From Myroides sp. (GTDB lineage Bacteria; Bacteroidota; Bacteroidia; Flavobacteriales; Flavobacteriaceae), in assembly GCA_018384465.1 (NCBI GenBank), contig JAHAYQ010000179.1, forward strand, positions 1 to 5,203: a stretch of 5,203 bases of DNA, written 5' to 3'. Both the position numbers and the translations under genes were made by a program. Below, piece after piece: positions 1-5,203 of this stretch. Positions within the stretch are counted from its first letter, which is position 1. Every line of letters begins with the position of its first letter. The notes beneath the pieces are model-generated. The model was not told where the DNA came from, made no database searches, and saw only the letters and a list, made by a program, of their open reading frames with translations.

Positions 1-84
1 AGCGTGTGGCTACTAATTGGTCTTACCATTTATTTCACATATTCACGCCATCACAGTAAATTGAATAATAAGAACAACTTGTAA
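1..84 (+). CDS. C-terminal end of a probable APC-superfamily amino-acid permease (5' end outside window)
   Basis: An open frame enters from the left edge in frame 1 and ends at TAA 82-84, giving 27 residues that start SVWLLIGLTIYFTYSRHHSK and end in an Asn/Lys-rich tail. A hydrophobic helix (about residues 2-14) followed by Y-S-R-H-H-S-K is what I would expect for the last membrane helix and short cytoplasmic tail of bacterial cationic/neutral amino-acid permeases of the APC superfamily (YfnA/CAT-like), which often end in W-x-x-x-G-x-x-I-Y-F-x-Y-x-R-x-H-S. That family match is from memory of the motif. The substrate cannot be told from this fragment. The gene converges with the DUF2461 gene. 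A chance open frame of 27 codons is possible, but the motif argues against it. Confidence 0.6.
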   Translation, partial: SVWLLIGLTIYFTYSRHHSKLNNKNNL

Positions 85-114
85 AATCTTTTTATTATCA
101 ATATTAAAGAAATT

Positions 115-144
115 AACACCTGTGTTATGAAAAATACAGGTGTT
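115..144 (-). terminator. Inverted repeat, probable intrinsic terminator of the leftward operon
   Basis: AACACCTGT (115-123) and ACAGGTGTT (136-144) are perfect 9-bp inverted copies around a 12-base AT-rich loop. The hairpin begins 6 bases past the DUF2461 stop codon. On the minus strand it is followed by AATTTCTTTAATATT, which is U-rich but not a clean U tract. It therefore fits best as the terminator of the leftward genes. It also lies 30 bases past the rightward permease stop, so it may act in both directions, though the plus-strand side has only a short T run (143-145). Confidence 0.6.
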
Positions 145-149
145 TATGC

Positions 150-806
150 CTACACTCTTTCCCCATTTAAATTGGTCAATAATACATCGGTCATATAATC
201 TAAAAACGGACGTGCCGTGTGAAATATTTCAACTACTTTTTGCTCAAAATTAGAATCTAAAACCTCTTTATCAGCCAACTGATGAGTTAATAAAAATTGT
301 TTTTTACGTATCAGATGTATACGTTCGTGGTTTTTGTCAAATCCTTTCGGTGCCGTTTTTAACTCCTCCCCTTCTAATTTTCCAAACGCCTTTTTTATTT
401 CTTGGGATTCAAGAATTTGCTGTAATTCGTTATCTAATTCAATTTCTTTTCTTATACGAAGTAAATCATCTTTTTCTGGTCCAAAAAAACCTATGCCAAT
501 AAACGAATTACCAGGTTCTATATGTAAATAATATCCACCTCTGTAATTGGGTTTCAAACGTCCGGCAAACATAGAAAAATGATTTTTATACGGTGTTTTA
601 TCAGCAGAAAAACGTATATCTCTATAAATGCGATATTTTTTTAAAGGCTCAACCTCATCTATCGTAGTTAGCTGTTCATAAATGCCTTGAAACACTGTGT
701 GTACTTTGTCTTTTACAGTTTCAAACAAAACTTTATTTTCAGCAAACCATTCTCTGTTATTATTTTGACGCAACTGATTAAGAAAATCTAACACTTCTTT
801 TTCCAT
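150..806 (-). CDS. TIGR02453/DUF2461 family protein of unknown function
   Basis: The 218-residue protein reads as a full-length member of the DUF2461 (TIGR02453) family, whose members are usually a little over 200 residues. Family hallmarks seen here are an N-terminal F-L-x-x-L-x-x-N-N-x-R-E-W-F segment (residues 8-21), the strongly conserved R-I-Y-R-D-I-R-F-S-x-D-K-T-P-Y-K block (59-74), and G-G-Y-Y-L-H-I-E-P-G (90-99) leading into a Gly-rich I-G-I-G-F-F-G-P strand. No signal peptide or membrane segment is visible, so it is probably cytoplasmic. No biochemical function is established for the family that I know of, and I assign none. The start is ATG at 806-804, behind an A-rich leader without Shine-Dalgarno pairing, and the stop is TAG. 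It lies 47 bases downstream of the phosphoesterase gene on the same strand, so it may be the last gene of that operon or have its own weak promoter. Confidence 0.88.
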   Translation of the reverse strand: MEKEVLDFLNQLRQNNNREWFAENKVLFETVKDKVHTVFQGIYEQLTTIDEVEPLKKYRIYRDIRFSADKTPYKNHFSMFAGRLKPNYRGGYYLHIEPGNSFIGIGFFGPEKDDLLRIRKEIELDNELQQILESQEIKKAFGKLEGEELKTAPKGFDKNHERIHLIRKKQFLLTHQLADKEVLDSNFEQKVVEIFHTARPFLDYMTDVLLTNLNGERV

Positions 807-824
807 TTTTTTTCTTTAAAGGTA

Positions 825-832
825 CTAAATTA
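825..832 (-). promoter_or_regulatory. Possible Bacteroidota -7 promoter element upstream of the DUF2461 gene
   Basis: Read on the minus strand, 832-825 is TAATTTAG, one mismatch from the Bacteroidota -7 consensus TAnnTTTG. It is followed by TACCTTTAAAG, which resembles the start-site region of many flavobacterial promoters. It lies 18 bases before the ATG of the DUF2461 gene. I do not see a clear TTG -33 element, since the upstream sequence is the end of the phosphoesterase gene. It could give the third gene transcripts of its own in addition to read-through. The call is weak. Confidence 0.3.
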
Positions 833-853
833 TTTATGCCACGGGTGTATCAT

Positions 854-1351
854 CTATCCTCTTTTCCCTAGCTCTATCACCTCAAGGTTCTGCATTTTTC
901 CGTTCGCAATTTCAAACCGTAGCATGGTACGCATTTGATGAAAACCATGGGTACCTGCTGCTCCGGGGTTCATTGTCAGGCATTGATACTGCTTATCGTA
1001 CTGTACTTTTAATATATGTGAATGACCGCAAATAAAAACATCGGGTTTATAAAGCATAAAACCTTCTTTAATTCGTGTGGGATATTTACCAGGATATCCA
1101 CCAATATGCGTGATCCATACTTTCATTCCTTCACATTCAAAAACCGCGTTTAATGGAAATTCTTTTCGAGCTTCGGCATCATCAATATTGCCATAAACAG
1201 CCCGTAACAGTTTAACTTTTTTAAGTGTATCGGTCACCTTTAAATCACCTATATCGCCTGCGTGCCAAACTTCATCTGCCTGCTCTGCATAATGCAAAAT
1301 TCGATCATCAATATAACTGTGGGTATCAGACAATAACAAAATTTTCTTCAT
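854..1351 (-). CDS. Metallophosphoesterase, YfcE/MJ0936 type
   Basis: This 165-residue protein has every signature of the calcineurin-like phosphoesterases of the small YfcE/MJ0936 (TIGR00040) type. D9-x-H11 sits in L-S-D-T-H near the N-terminus, G32-D33 follows, G54-N55-x-D57 supplies the bridging ligand and catalytic region, H82 follows a hydrophobic strand, and G109-H110-S111-H112 completes the two-metal site. N128-P129-G130 near the C-terminus is also typical. The length matches the family, and no signal peptide is present, so it should be cytoplasmic. Relatives hydrolyse phosphodiesters or phosphomonoesters with Mn2+ or similar metals in vitro, and the physiological substrate here is unknown. 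The ATG at 1351-1349 overlaps the stop of the upstream M64 peptidase gene by one base (TAATG), which suggests translational coupling. The stop is TAG (856-854). Confidence 0.93.
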   Translation of the reverse strand: MKKILLLSDTHSYIDDRILHYAEQADEVWHAGDIGDLKVTDTLKKVKLLRAVYGNIDDAEARKEFPLNAVFECEGMKVWITHIGGYPGKYPTRIKEGFMLYKPDVFICGHSHILKVQYDKQYQCLTMNPGAAGTHGFHQMRTMLRFEIANGKMQNLEVIELGKRG

Positions 1352-2625
1352 TACTTTTTTTGATTGGTTGTGTAAAATAAAATCATTTCTTCAATGGCGG
1401 CACTACAAACCACACAAAAATCTTTAGGATGGTTGGCTTTCATTCGGCAATTAAGGGTTGGTATGTATAAACCATTACCGGGCAAACCTTCAAAAGCTCC
1501 GATATTTACTTGTTTATGAATGCTGTGAGGTGTTGGAATTGGAGTTTCATCAACTACCAAAGTTTTCCATTTAGATGAAAAATCAACCAACGAGCTAATG
1601 TTTTTCTCCCACGGTTCTACTCCTAAGGTTGCTGCATTTTCAAACACATCGTTTTCATAAAAATACTCGTCTGCCAATCCTGCAAAACTATGCCCAAATT
1701 CGTGTACTACAACTGGCGCAAACTCTTTATTTTTAGTTGTTGTTAAACTGTATGAATTCAATATACCTCCGCCTCCATAAAAATCGGTATTTGCCAAAAT
1801 AATTATATGTTGGTACGGAATATTTTCTAATTGATTATGTAGTAATTTAGTATGAAGTGTGGTTAAATATCTCTCTGAATAAAACGTATCAAAATTTGAT
1901 TGTAACGCGGTATTCAGCCATTGCTTTTTTGATGGTATACTGATACCAGAATCAACCGATATTGTTTTTACCGCAACAATTTCAAAATAATCGGCATATT
2001 TTTTAAACAACTGATGTTCAAATAAATGCTCAACCGTTTTATGAGCATATTGCATAAACAGATCCATTTCGTCTGCTGTATATCCTTCAGCTACCAAAGC
2101 AATTTTAATAGGATGCTTAATTTTTGATTGATGAATGATTTCGTAATCGTTTTTAACATCAAAAACTTTTCTTATCAGTATATCCTTTGGATCAATTTCG
2201 TGTTTTAAAACAATCTGTTCGTGCTGTTGGTCATTATAAAACGATATTTGTACTACTACTTTTTGCTTTGGAAAGGGTATCAAAAAAGAATTTTCAAAAC
2301 TTTTGTCAATGGTTTTTGCCTCTTCTAAAGTCAACCATTCCTGAAACAAACTCCCAAAAGGCAAAATATAAATCAATTCATTGGTTTGCTGATCATAAAC
2401 TTTAACCTGACCATAACCTTGTATAGGTGTTACCGATAAATTTTCAACCCTACCATGCCATTTATCTAAAGCAATTATTTCACTTAAAAACGCATGTTGT
2501 TCAGAACTATTTCCGGCAAAAATATAATCCAACCTTAAGGTTTTATCTTCAAAATAGTTATCAAACTGCTGTGCATGGCCACTTAAAGCACACAACAACA
2601 GTATAAAAAGGTAAATAGTACGCAT
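1351..2625 (-). CDS. Secreted zinc metallopeptidase, IgA peptidase M64 family
   Basis: The 424-residue protein starts with a short signal peptide: a hydrophobic core at about residues 4-14 and a likely signal peptidase I site after A18 (S-G-H-A before Q-Q-F). No lipobox is present, because C12 is preceded by Leu. Residues about 20-155 fit the beta-rich N-terminal domain of Bacteroidota M64 proteins. The catalytic domain begins near I-K-I-A-L-V-A-E-G-Y-T (173-183). The zinc site is H308-E-F-G-H312, with E309 as the catalytic base and D319-E320 shortly after as a candidate third ligand. It follows G-G-G-G (284-287), and C393, C404 and C407 form a conserved-looking C-terminal Cys cluster. The family is named for a clostridial IgA protease, but Bacteroidota members have no settled substrate, so IgA cleavage should not be assumed. 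No type IX secretion tail is visible, so the product is periplasmic or released. It is the first gene of the leftward unit, with start ATG at 2625-2623. Confidence 0.9.
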   Translation of the reverse strand: MRTIYLFILLLCALSGHAQQFDNYFEDKTLRLDYIFAGNSSEQHAFLSEIIALDKWHGRVENLSVTPIQGYGQVKVYDQQTNELIYILPFGSLFQEWLTLEEAKTIDKSFENSFLIPFPKQKVVVQISFYNDQQHEQIVLKHEIDPKDILIRKVFDVKNDYEIIHQSKIKHPIKIALVAEGYTADEMDLFMQYAHKTVEHLFEHQLFKKYADYFEIVAVKTISVDSGISIPSKKQWLNTALQSNFDTFYSERYLTTLHTKLLHNQLENIPYQHIIILANTDFYGGGGILNSYSLTTTKNKEFAPVVVHEFGHSFAGLADEYFYENDVFENAATLGVEPWEKNISSLVDFSSKWKTLVVDETPIPTPHSIHKQVNIGAFEGLPGNGLYIPTLNCRMKANHPKDFCVVCSAAIEEMILFYTTNQKK

Positions 2626-2641
2626 TGGTATAGACTTTTTA

Positions 2642-2649
2642 CAAAAATA
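2642..2649 (-). promoter_or_regulatory. Bacteroidota-type promoter -7 element for the leftward (M64) operon
   Basis: On the minus strand, 2649-2642 reads TATTTTTG, a full match to TAnnTTTG. A TTG (2673-2671, in ATTG) lies 21 bases upstream, within the 17-23 base spacing usual for the -33 element in this phylum. Transcription would begin near 2635-2638, leaving a leader of only about 10-13 bases before the M64 ATG. The promoter strength and the exact start are inferred, not seen. Confidence 0.6.
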
Positions 2650-2688
2650 TTAGTTTTTTGTTAATATGTGCAATCCATCAAATTAAAG

Positions 2689-2696
2689 TATATTTG
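2689..2696 (+). promoter_or_regulatory. Bacteroidota-type promoter -7 element for truA and the ABC gene
   Basis: TATATTTG at 2689-2696 matches the Bacteroidota -7 consensus TAnnTTTG exactly, and is followed by TATCTTTAAAATG, a typical start-site context. A good -33 TTG at the right spacing is missing. TGTG at 2667-2670 (18-base spacer) is the nearest partial match, and it abuts the -33 TTG of the opposite promoter. Transcription would start around 2701-2704, only some 13-16 bases before the TTG start of truA. Confidence 0.55.
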
Positions 2697-2706
2697 TATC
2701 TTTAAA

Positions 2707-2745
2707 ATGATGATCGTTGAGATACTTTATAGAGTTTGCATATAA
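2707..2745 (+). other. Short out-of-frame ATG ORF overlapping the truA start
   Basis: Two adjacent ATG codons (2707-2709 and 2710-2712) open a 12-codon frame, M-M-I-V-E-I-L-Y-R-V-C-I, that ends at TAA 2743-2745, well inside truA but in a different frame. It sits directly after the predicted transcription start, so initiating ribosomes would meet it before the TTG of truA. It may be a chance feature, a minimal regulatory ORF, or the trace of a one-base error in the sequence. I see no evidence that the peptide itself has a function. Confidence 0.2.
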
Positions 2746-3463
2746 CGGCACCAATTATCACGGTTGGCAATTACAGCCTAAATCGGTTACTATACAAGAA
2801 GTGCTTACCAAAGCAATGAACACCCTTTTTAAAGATGATTTTGATTTGGTAGGTGCTGGTAGGACAGATGCTGGTGTACACGCCAAACAGATGTTTGCCC
2901 ATTTTGATACCGAGGTAGTTTTTGACAAAGACCTTATGGTGAAAAAATTAAATTCGTTCTTACCCGAAGATGTAACTGTTTTTAAATTTATTGATGTGGC
3001 AGCTGATGCCCATGCACGTTTTGACGCGGTGGCTCGATCGTACGAATACCGTTTGCATACCTTTAAAGATAGTTTTTCAAAACAATTAAGCTACCATCAT
3101 TTTAAACCATTAAATGTAGAAAAAATGAACGAAGCAGCTCAAATTTTGTTACAATACGAAGATTTTGAATGCTTTAGCAAAACAAATACAGATGTTTTTA
3201 CGTTTAATTGCACAATTACCAAAGCATTTTGGGAACAAAACGGTTCGCAATTAGTTTTTCATATTACAGCTAATCGCTTTTTGCGCAATATGGTTCGCGC
3301 TATAGTGGGCACGTTGATTAACGTAGGATTAGAAAAAATCGCTATCAGCGATATGCATCAAATTATTGAAAGTAAAAGTCGTGGGCAAGCTGGATTTTCG
3401 GTACCAGCACACGGATTGTATTTAACAAAGGTAGTTTACCCATATATAAATGAAACAGACTAA
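2717..3463 (+). CDS. truA: tRNA pseudouridine(38-40) synthase TruA
   Basis: The enzyme isomerises uridine to pseudouridine at positions 38-40 of the tRNA anticodon arm, in the cytoplasm. At 248 residues it has the normal family length. It begins R-Y-F-I-E-F-A-Y-N-G-T-x-Y-H-G-W-Q, as TruA proteins do, and carries the catalytic motif G-A-G-R-T-D-A-G-V-H-A with nucleophile D51. A-R-F-D-A-V-A-R-S-Y-E-Y-R (100-112) contains the conserved active-site Tyr region, F-E-C-F-S-K follows (150-155), and R-F-L-R-N-M-V-R-A-I-V-G-T-L (187-200) is the C-terminal core motif. The start must be TTG at 2717-2719: an in-frame TGA lies at 2711-2713, and the next in-frame ATG would remove 33 essential residues. It heads a rightward unit, and its last 14 bases overlap the ABC transporter gene. 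Confidence 0.96.
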   Translation: MRYFIEFAYNGTNYHGWQLQPKSVTIQEVLTKAMNTLFKDDFDLVGAGRTDAGVHAKQMFAHFDTEVVFDKDLMVKKLNSFLPEDVTVFKFIDVAADAHARFDAVARSYEYRLHTFKDSFSKQLSYHHFKPLNVEKMNEAAQILLQYEDFECFSKTNTDVFTFNCTITKAFWEQNGSQLVFHITANRFLRNMVRAIVGTLINVGLEKIAISDMHQIIESKSRGQAGFSVPAHGLYLTKVVYPYINETD

Positions 3464-5203
3464 AACTTCTACATTAAAAAAAGTAATGCAGTTTGCACAA
3501 CCATATAAAGATAAAATCTTTTGGGTGGTGCTTGCCGTTATAACGCTTGCTATTTTTGGAGCGTTACGACCTTATATGGTTAAAAATGTGGTTGATGTTT
3601 ACATAGAAACTAAAGATTTAGAAGGCCTTAATATCTATGTTGCCCTAATGGCATTGGTGTTGATTTTAGAAGTATCCTCACAGTTTTTCTTTACATATAT
3701 TGCCAGTTGGTTGGGTCAAAATATTATTAAAGACATTCGTACCCATTTGTTTGATAAAATGTTGAAATTTAGGTTGAGCTACTTTGATAATGAACCTGTA
3801 GGAAAATTAATTACCCGCAACGTATCCGATATAGAAAGTATTGCTAGCATTTTTAGTCAAGGTTTGTTTATGATTGTAGGCGATATCCTTAAAATGCTTG
3901 TTGTATTAGGAATTATGTTGTGGATGAACTGGAAACTTACCCTTATTGTATTAATTGCAATGCCTGTACTTTTATATGCCACACGCGTTTTTCAAAAACA
4001 CATGAAAGTAGCTTTTGAAGAAGTTCGATTACAAGTTGCCAATTTAAACACCTTTGTACAAGAACGCTTAACAGGTATGAAAATCGTTCAGTTGTTTAAC
4101 CGGGAAGATATAGAGTACGATAATTTTAAAACCATCAACCAAAAACACAACGATGCTTGGCAAAAAAATATTTTATATAACTCGATCTTCTTCCCTATTG
4201 CCGATATTGTTTCATCGGTTACTTTAGGATGTGTTATTATTTACGGAGGATTTACTATTGTTCAAGGAGATAATATAACCACAACGGGAGATCTTTTTGG
4301 TTATACCATGATGATTTCGATGTTGTTTAATCCATTGCGACAAATTGCCGATAAATTTAATGTGATGCAAATGGGAATTGTAGCTGCCGACCGCGTTTTT
4401 GAAATTTTAGATCGAGACGATTTAATACAAGAACAAGGTAAATTAACAGCACCCGATTTTAAAGGAGCTATACAATTTAATAATGTTGAATTTGCTTACG
4501 GTAATGGAAAAAAGGTAATTCACGGGATTAATTTAGAAATCAAAGCCGGACAAACAGTAGCTTTTGTAGGTGCATCTGGAGCAGGAAAATCAACAATTGC
4601 CAATTTATTAAGCAGATTTTACGACATTCAATCGGGCACTATTTTGATTGATGGTATGGATATCAATGATTTTTCACTCGGTAGCCTACGCGATCAAATT
4701 GCAGTTGTTTTACAAGATGTTTTCTTATTCTCTGATTCTATTCTAAACAATATTATTTTAGATAACCAACACATTACCAAAGAAGAAGTAATTACAGCCG
4801 CAAAAGAAATTGGCATCAATAATTTCATCGAAAAACTACCAGGCGGATACGATTATAATGTAAAAGAACGCGGAGTAATGTTGTCATCAGGTCAACGACA
4901 ACTTATTGCTTTTTTACGAGCATATATGAATAACCCAAGTATTTTAATTTTAGACGAAGCTACATCTTCCATCGATACCTATTCGGAAGAATTGTTACAA
5001 AAAGCAGTTGAAATCCTTTCTAAAGATCGTACATCCATCATCATTGCACACCGCTTAGCAACCATTGTAAATGCAGATTTAATTGTGGTAATGGATCAAG
5101 GTCATATTGTTGAAACAGGTACGCATGCACAGTTACTGGCAAAAGAAAATGGTGCATATAAAAATTTGTACGAATCGCAATATGTTAGTTCAGTATCAAA
5201 TTA
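3450..5203 (+). CDS. ABC exporter half-transporter (fused membrane and ATPase domains), stop codon cut by window edge
   Basis: The reading frame gives 584 complete codons and then TA at the last two bases. A stop (TAA/TAG) is therefore likely one base beyond the window, and the protein is probably complete. The N-terminal half is a type IV (MsbA/LmrA-like) exporter membrane domain, with helices near residues 23-45, 62-90, 135-158, 162-180, 244-270 and 282-303, and the family hallmark Y-F-D-x-E-P-V-G-K-L-x-x-R (111-123). The ATPase domain has A-loop Y350, Walker A G-A-S-G-A-G-K-S-T (374-382), Q-loop Q422, signature L-S-S-G-Q (478-482), Walker B ending D502-E503 and switch H534, so all catalytic residues are present. 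It should act as a homo- or heterodimer in the inner membrane. The substrate (lipid, drug or other) cannot be told. The ATG start is firm: an in-frame TAA directly precedes it. It overlaps truA by 14 bases, which implies co-transcription and probably coupled translation. Confidence 0.95.
   Translation, partial: MKQTKTSTLKKVMQFAQPYKDKIFWVVLAVITLAIFGALRPYMVKNVVDVYIETKDLEGLNIYVALMALVLILEVSSQFFFTYIASWLGQNIIKDIRTHLFDKMLKFRLSYFDNEPVGKLITRNVSDIESIASIFSQGLFMIVGDILKMLVVLGIMLWMNWKLTLIVLIAMPVLLYATRVFQKHMKVAFEEVRLQVANLNTFVQERLTGMKIVQLFNREDIEYDNFKTINQKHNDAWQKNILYNSIFFPIADIVSSVTLGCVIIYGGFTIVQGDNITTTGDLFGYTMMISMLFNPLRQIADKFNVMQMGIVAADRVFEILDRDDLIQEQGKLTAPDFKGAIQFNNVEFAYGNGKKVIHGINLEIKAGQTVAFVGASGAGKSTIANLLSRFYDIQSGTILIDGMDINDFSLGSLRDQIAVVLQDVFLFSDSILNNIILDNQHITKEEVITAAKEIGINNFIEKLPGGYDYNVKERGVMLSSGQRQLIAFLRAYMNNPSILILDEATSSIDTYSEELLQKAVEILSKDRTSIIIAHRLATIVNADLIVVMDQGHIVETGTHAQLLAKENGAYKNLYESQYVSSVSN

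Noticed and set aside
334..531. Plus-strand open frame of 65 codons inside the DUF2461 gene
   Set aside because: It lies wholly opposite a well-supported gene, has no promoter or leader of its own, and its translation (Ser/Pro/Asn-rich) has no recognisable domain. It is a shadow frame.
807..853. A terminator between the phosphoesterase and DUF2461 genes
   Set aside because: The 47 bases contain no inverted repeat that I could find followed by a T tract on the minus strand, so read-through between the genes is likely.
2187..2405. Plus-strand open frame of 72 codons inside the M64 gene
   Set aside because: It is antisense to the conserved N-terminal domain of the M64 protein, without a promoter element or family motif. 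It is a shadow frame.
2590..2592. Cys12 of the M64 signal peptide as a lipoprotein lipidation site
   Set aside because: The residues before it are Leu-Leu-Leu. A lipobox needs Gly, Ala or Ser directly before the Cys, and a normal signal peptidase I site follows at A18.
1..5203. A novel defence, mobile or biosynthetic system, CRISPR array, tRNA/rRNA or insertion sequence
   Set aside because: Every stretch over about 100 bases is accounted for by recognisable core or common accessory genes. I saw no direct repeat arrays, transposase, integrase, terminal inverted repeats or tRNA-like folds, and no abrupt change in base composition.

Overview
The window is ordinary chromosomal DNA from an AT-rich member of the Bacteroidota, most likely the Flavobacteriaceae (Flavobacterium/Myroides-like). 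The reasons are the AT-rich coding sequence, start codons without Shine-Dalgarno sequences but preceded by A-rich leaders, Bacteroidota-type promoter -7 elements (TAnnTTTG), and proteins that read like flavobacterial versions of TruA, TIGR02453/DUF2461 and peptidase M64. The genus is an inference, because no database search was possible.

Layout, left to right. Bases 1-84 (+) hold the last 27 codons of what looks like an APC-superfamily amino-acid permease. A 65-base convergent gap follows, with a perfect 9-bp inverted repeat (115-144) that probably terminates the leftward genes. Three genes then run leftward on the minus strand. In transcription order they are a secreted M64-family zinc metallopeptidase (2625-1351), a small YfcE/MJ0936-type metallophosphoesterase (1351-854) whose ATG overlaps the peptidase stop by one base (TAATG), and a TIGR02453/DUF2461 protein (806-150) after a 47-base gap. 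A 91-base divergent intergenic region (2626-2716) carries a good Bacteroidota -7 element on each strand. To the right, on the plus strand, are truA (tRNA pseudouridine synthase, 2717-3463, TTG start) and an ABC exporter half-transporter (from 3450). The exporter overlaps truA by 14 bases and runs to the window edge, where it appears to lack only the last base of its stop codon.

The two divergent units look like compact housekeeping operons. TruA modifies tRNA anticodon stems in the cytoplasm, and the ABC protein is an inner-membrane exporter of unknown substrate. The M64 peptidase is exported past the inner membrane, and the phosphoesterase is cytoplasmic. Nothing in the sequence ties them into one pathway; only their arrangement suggests co-expression within each unit.

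I found no mobile element, CRISPR array, RNA gene, toxin-antitoxin or defence module, and no convincing sign of a new system. The point most worth a second look is the start region of truA, which has a TTG start preceded by two out-of-frame ATGs in a very short leader.
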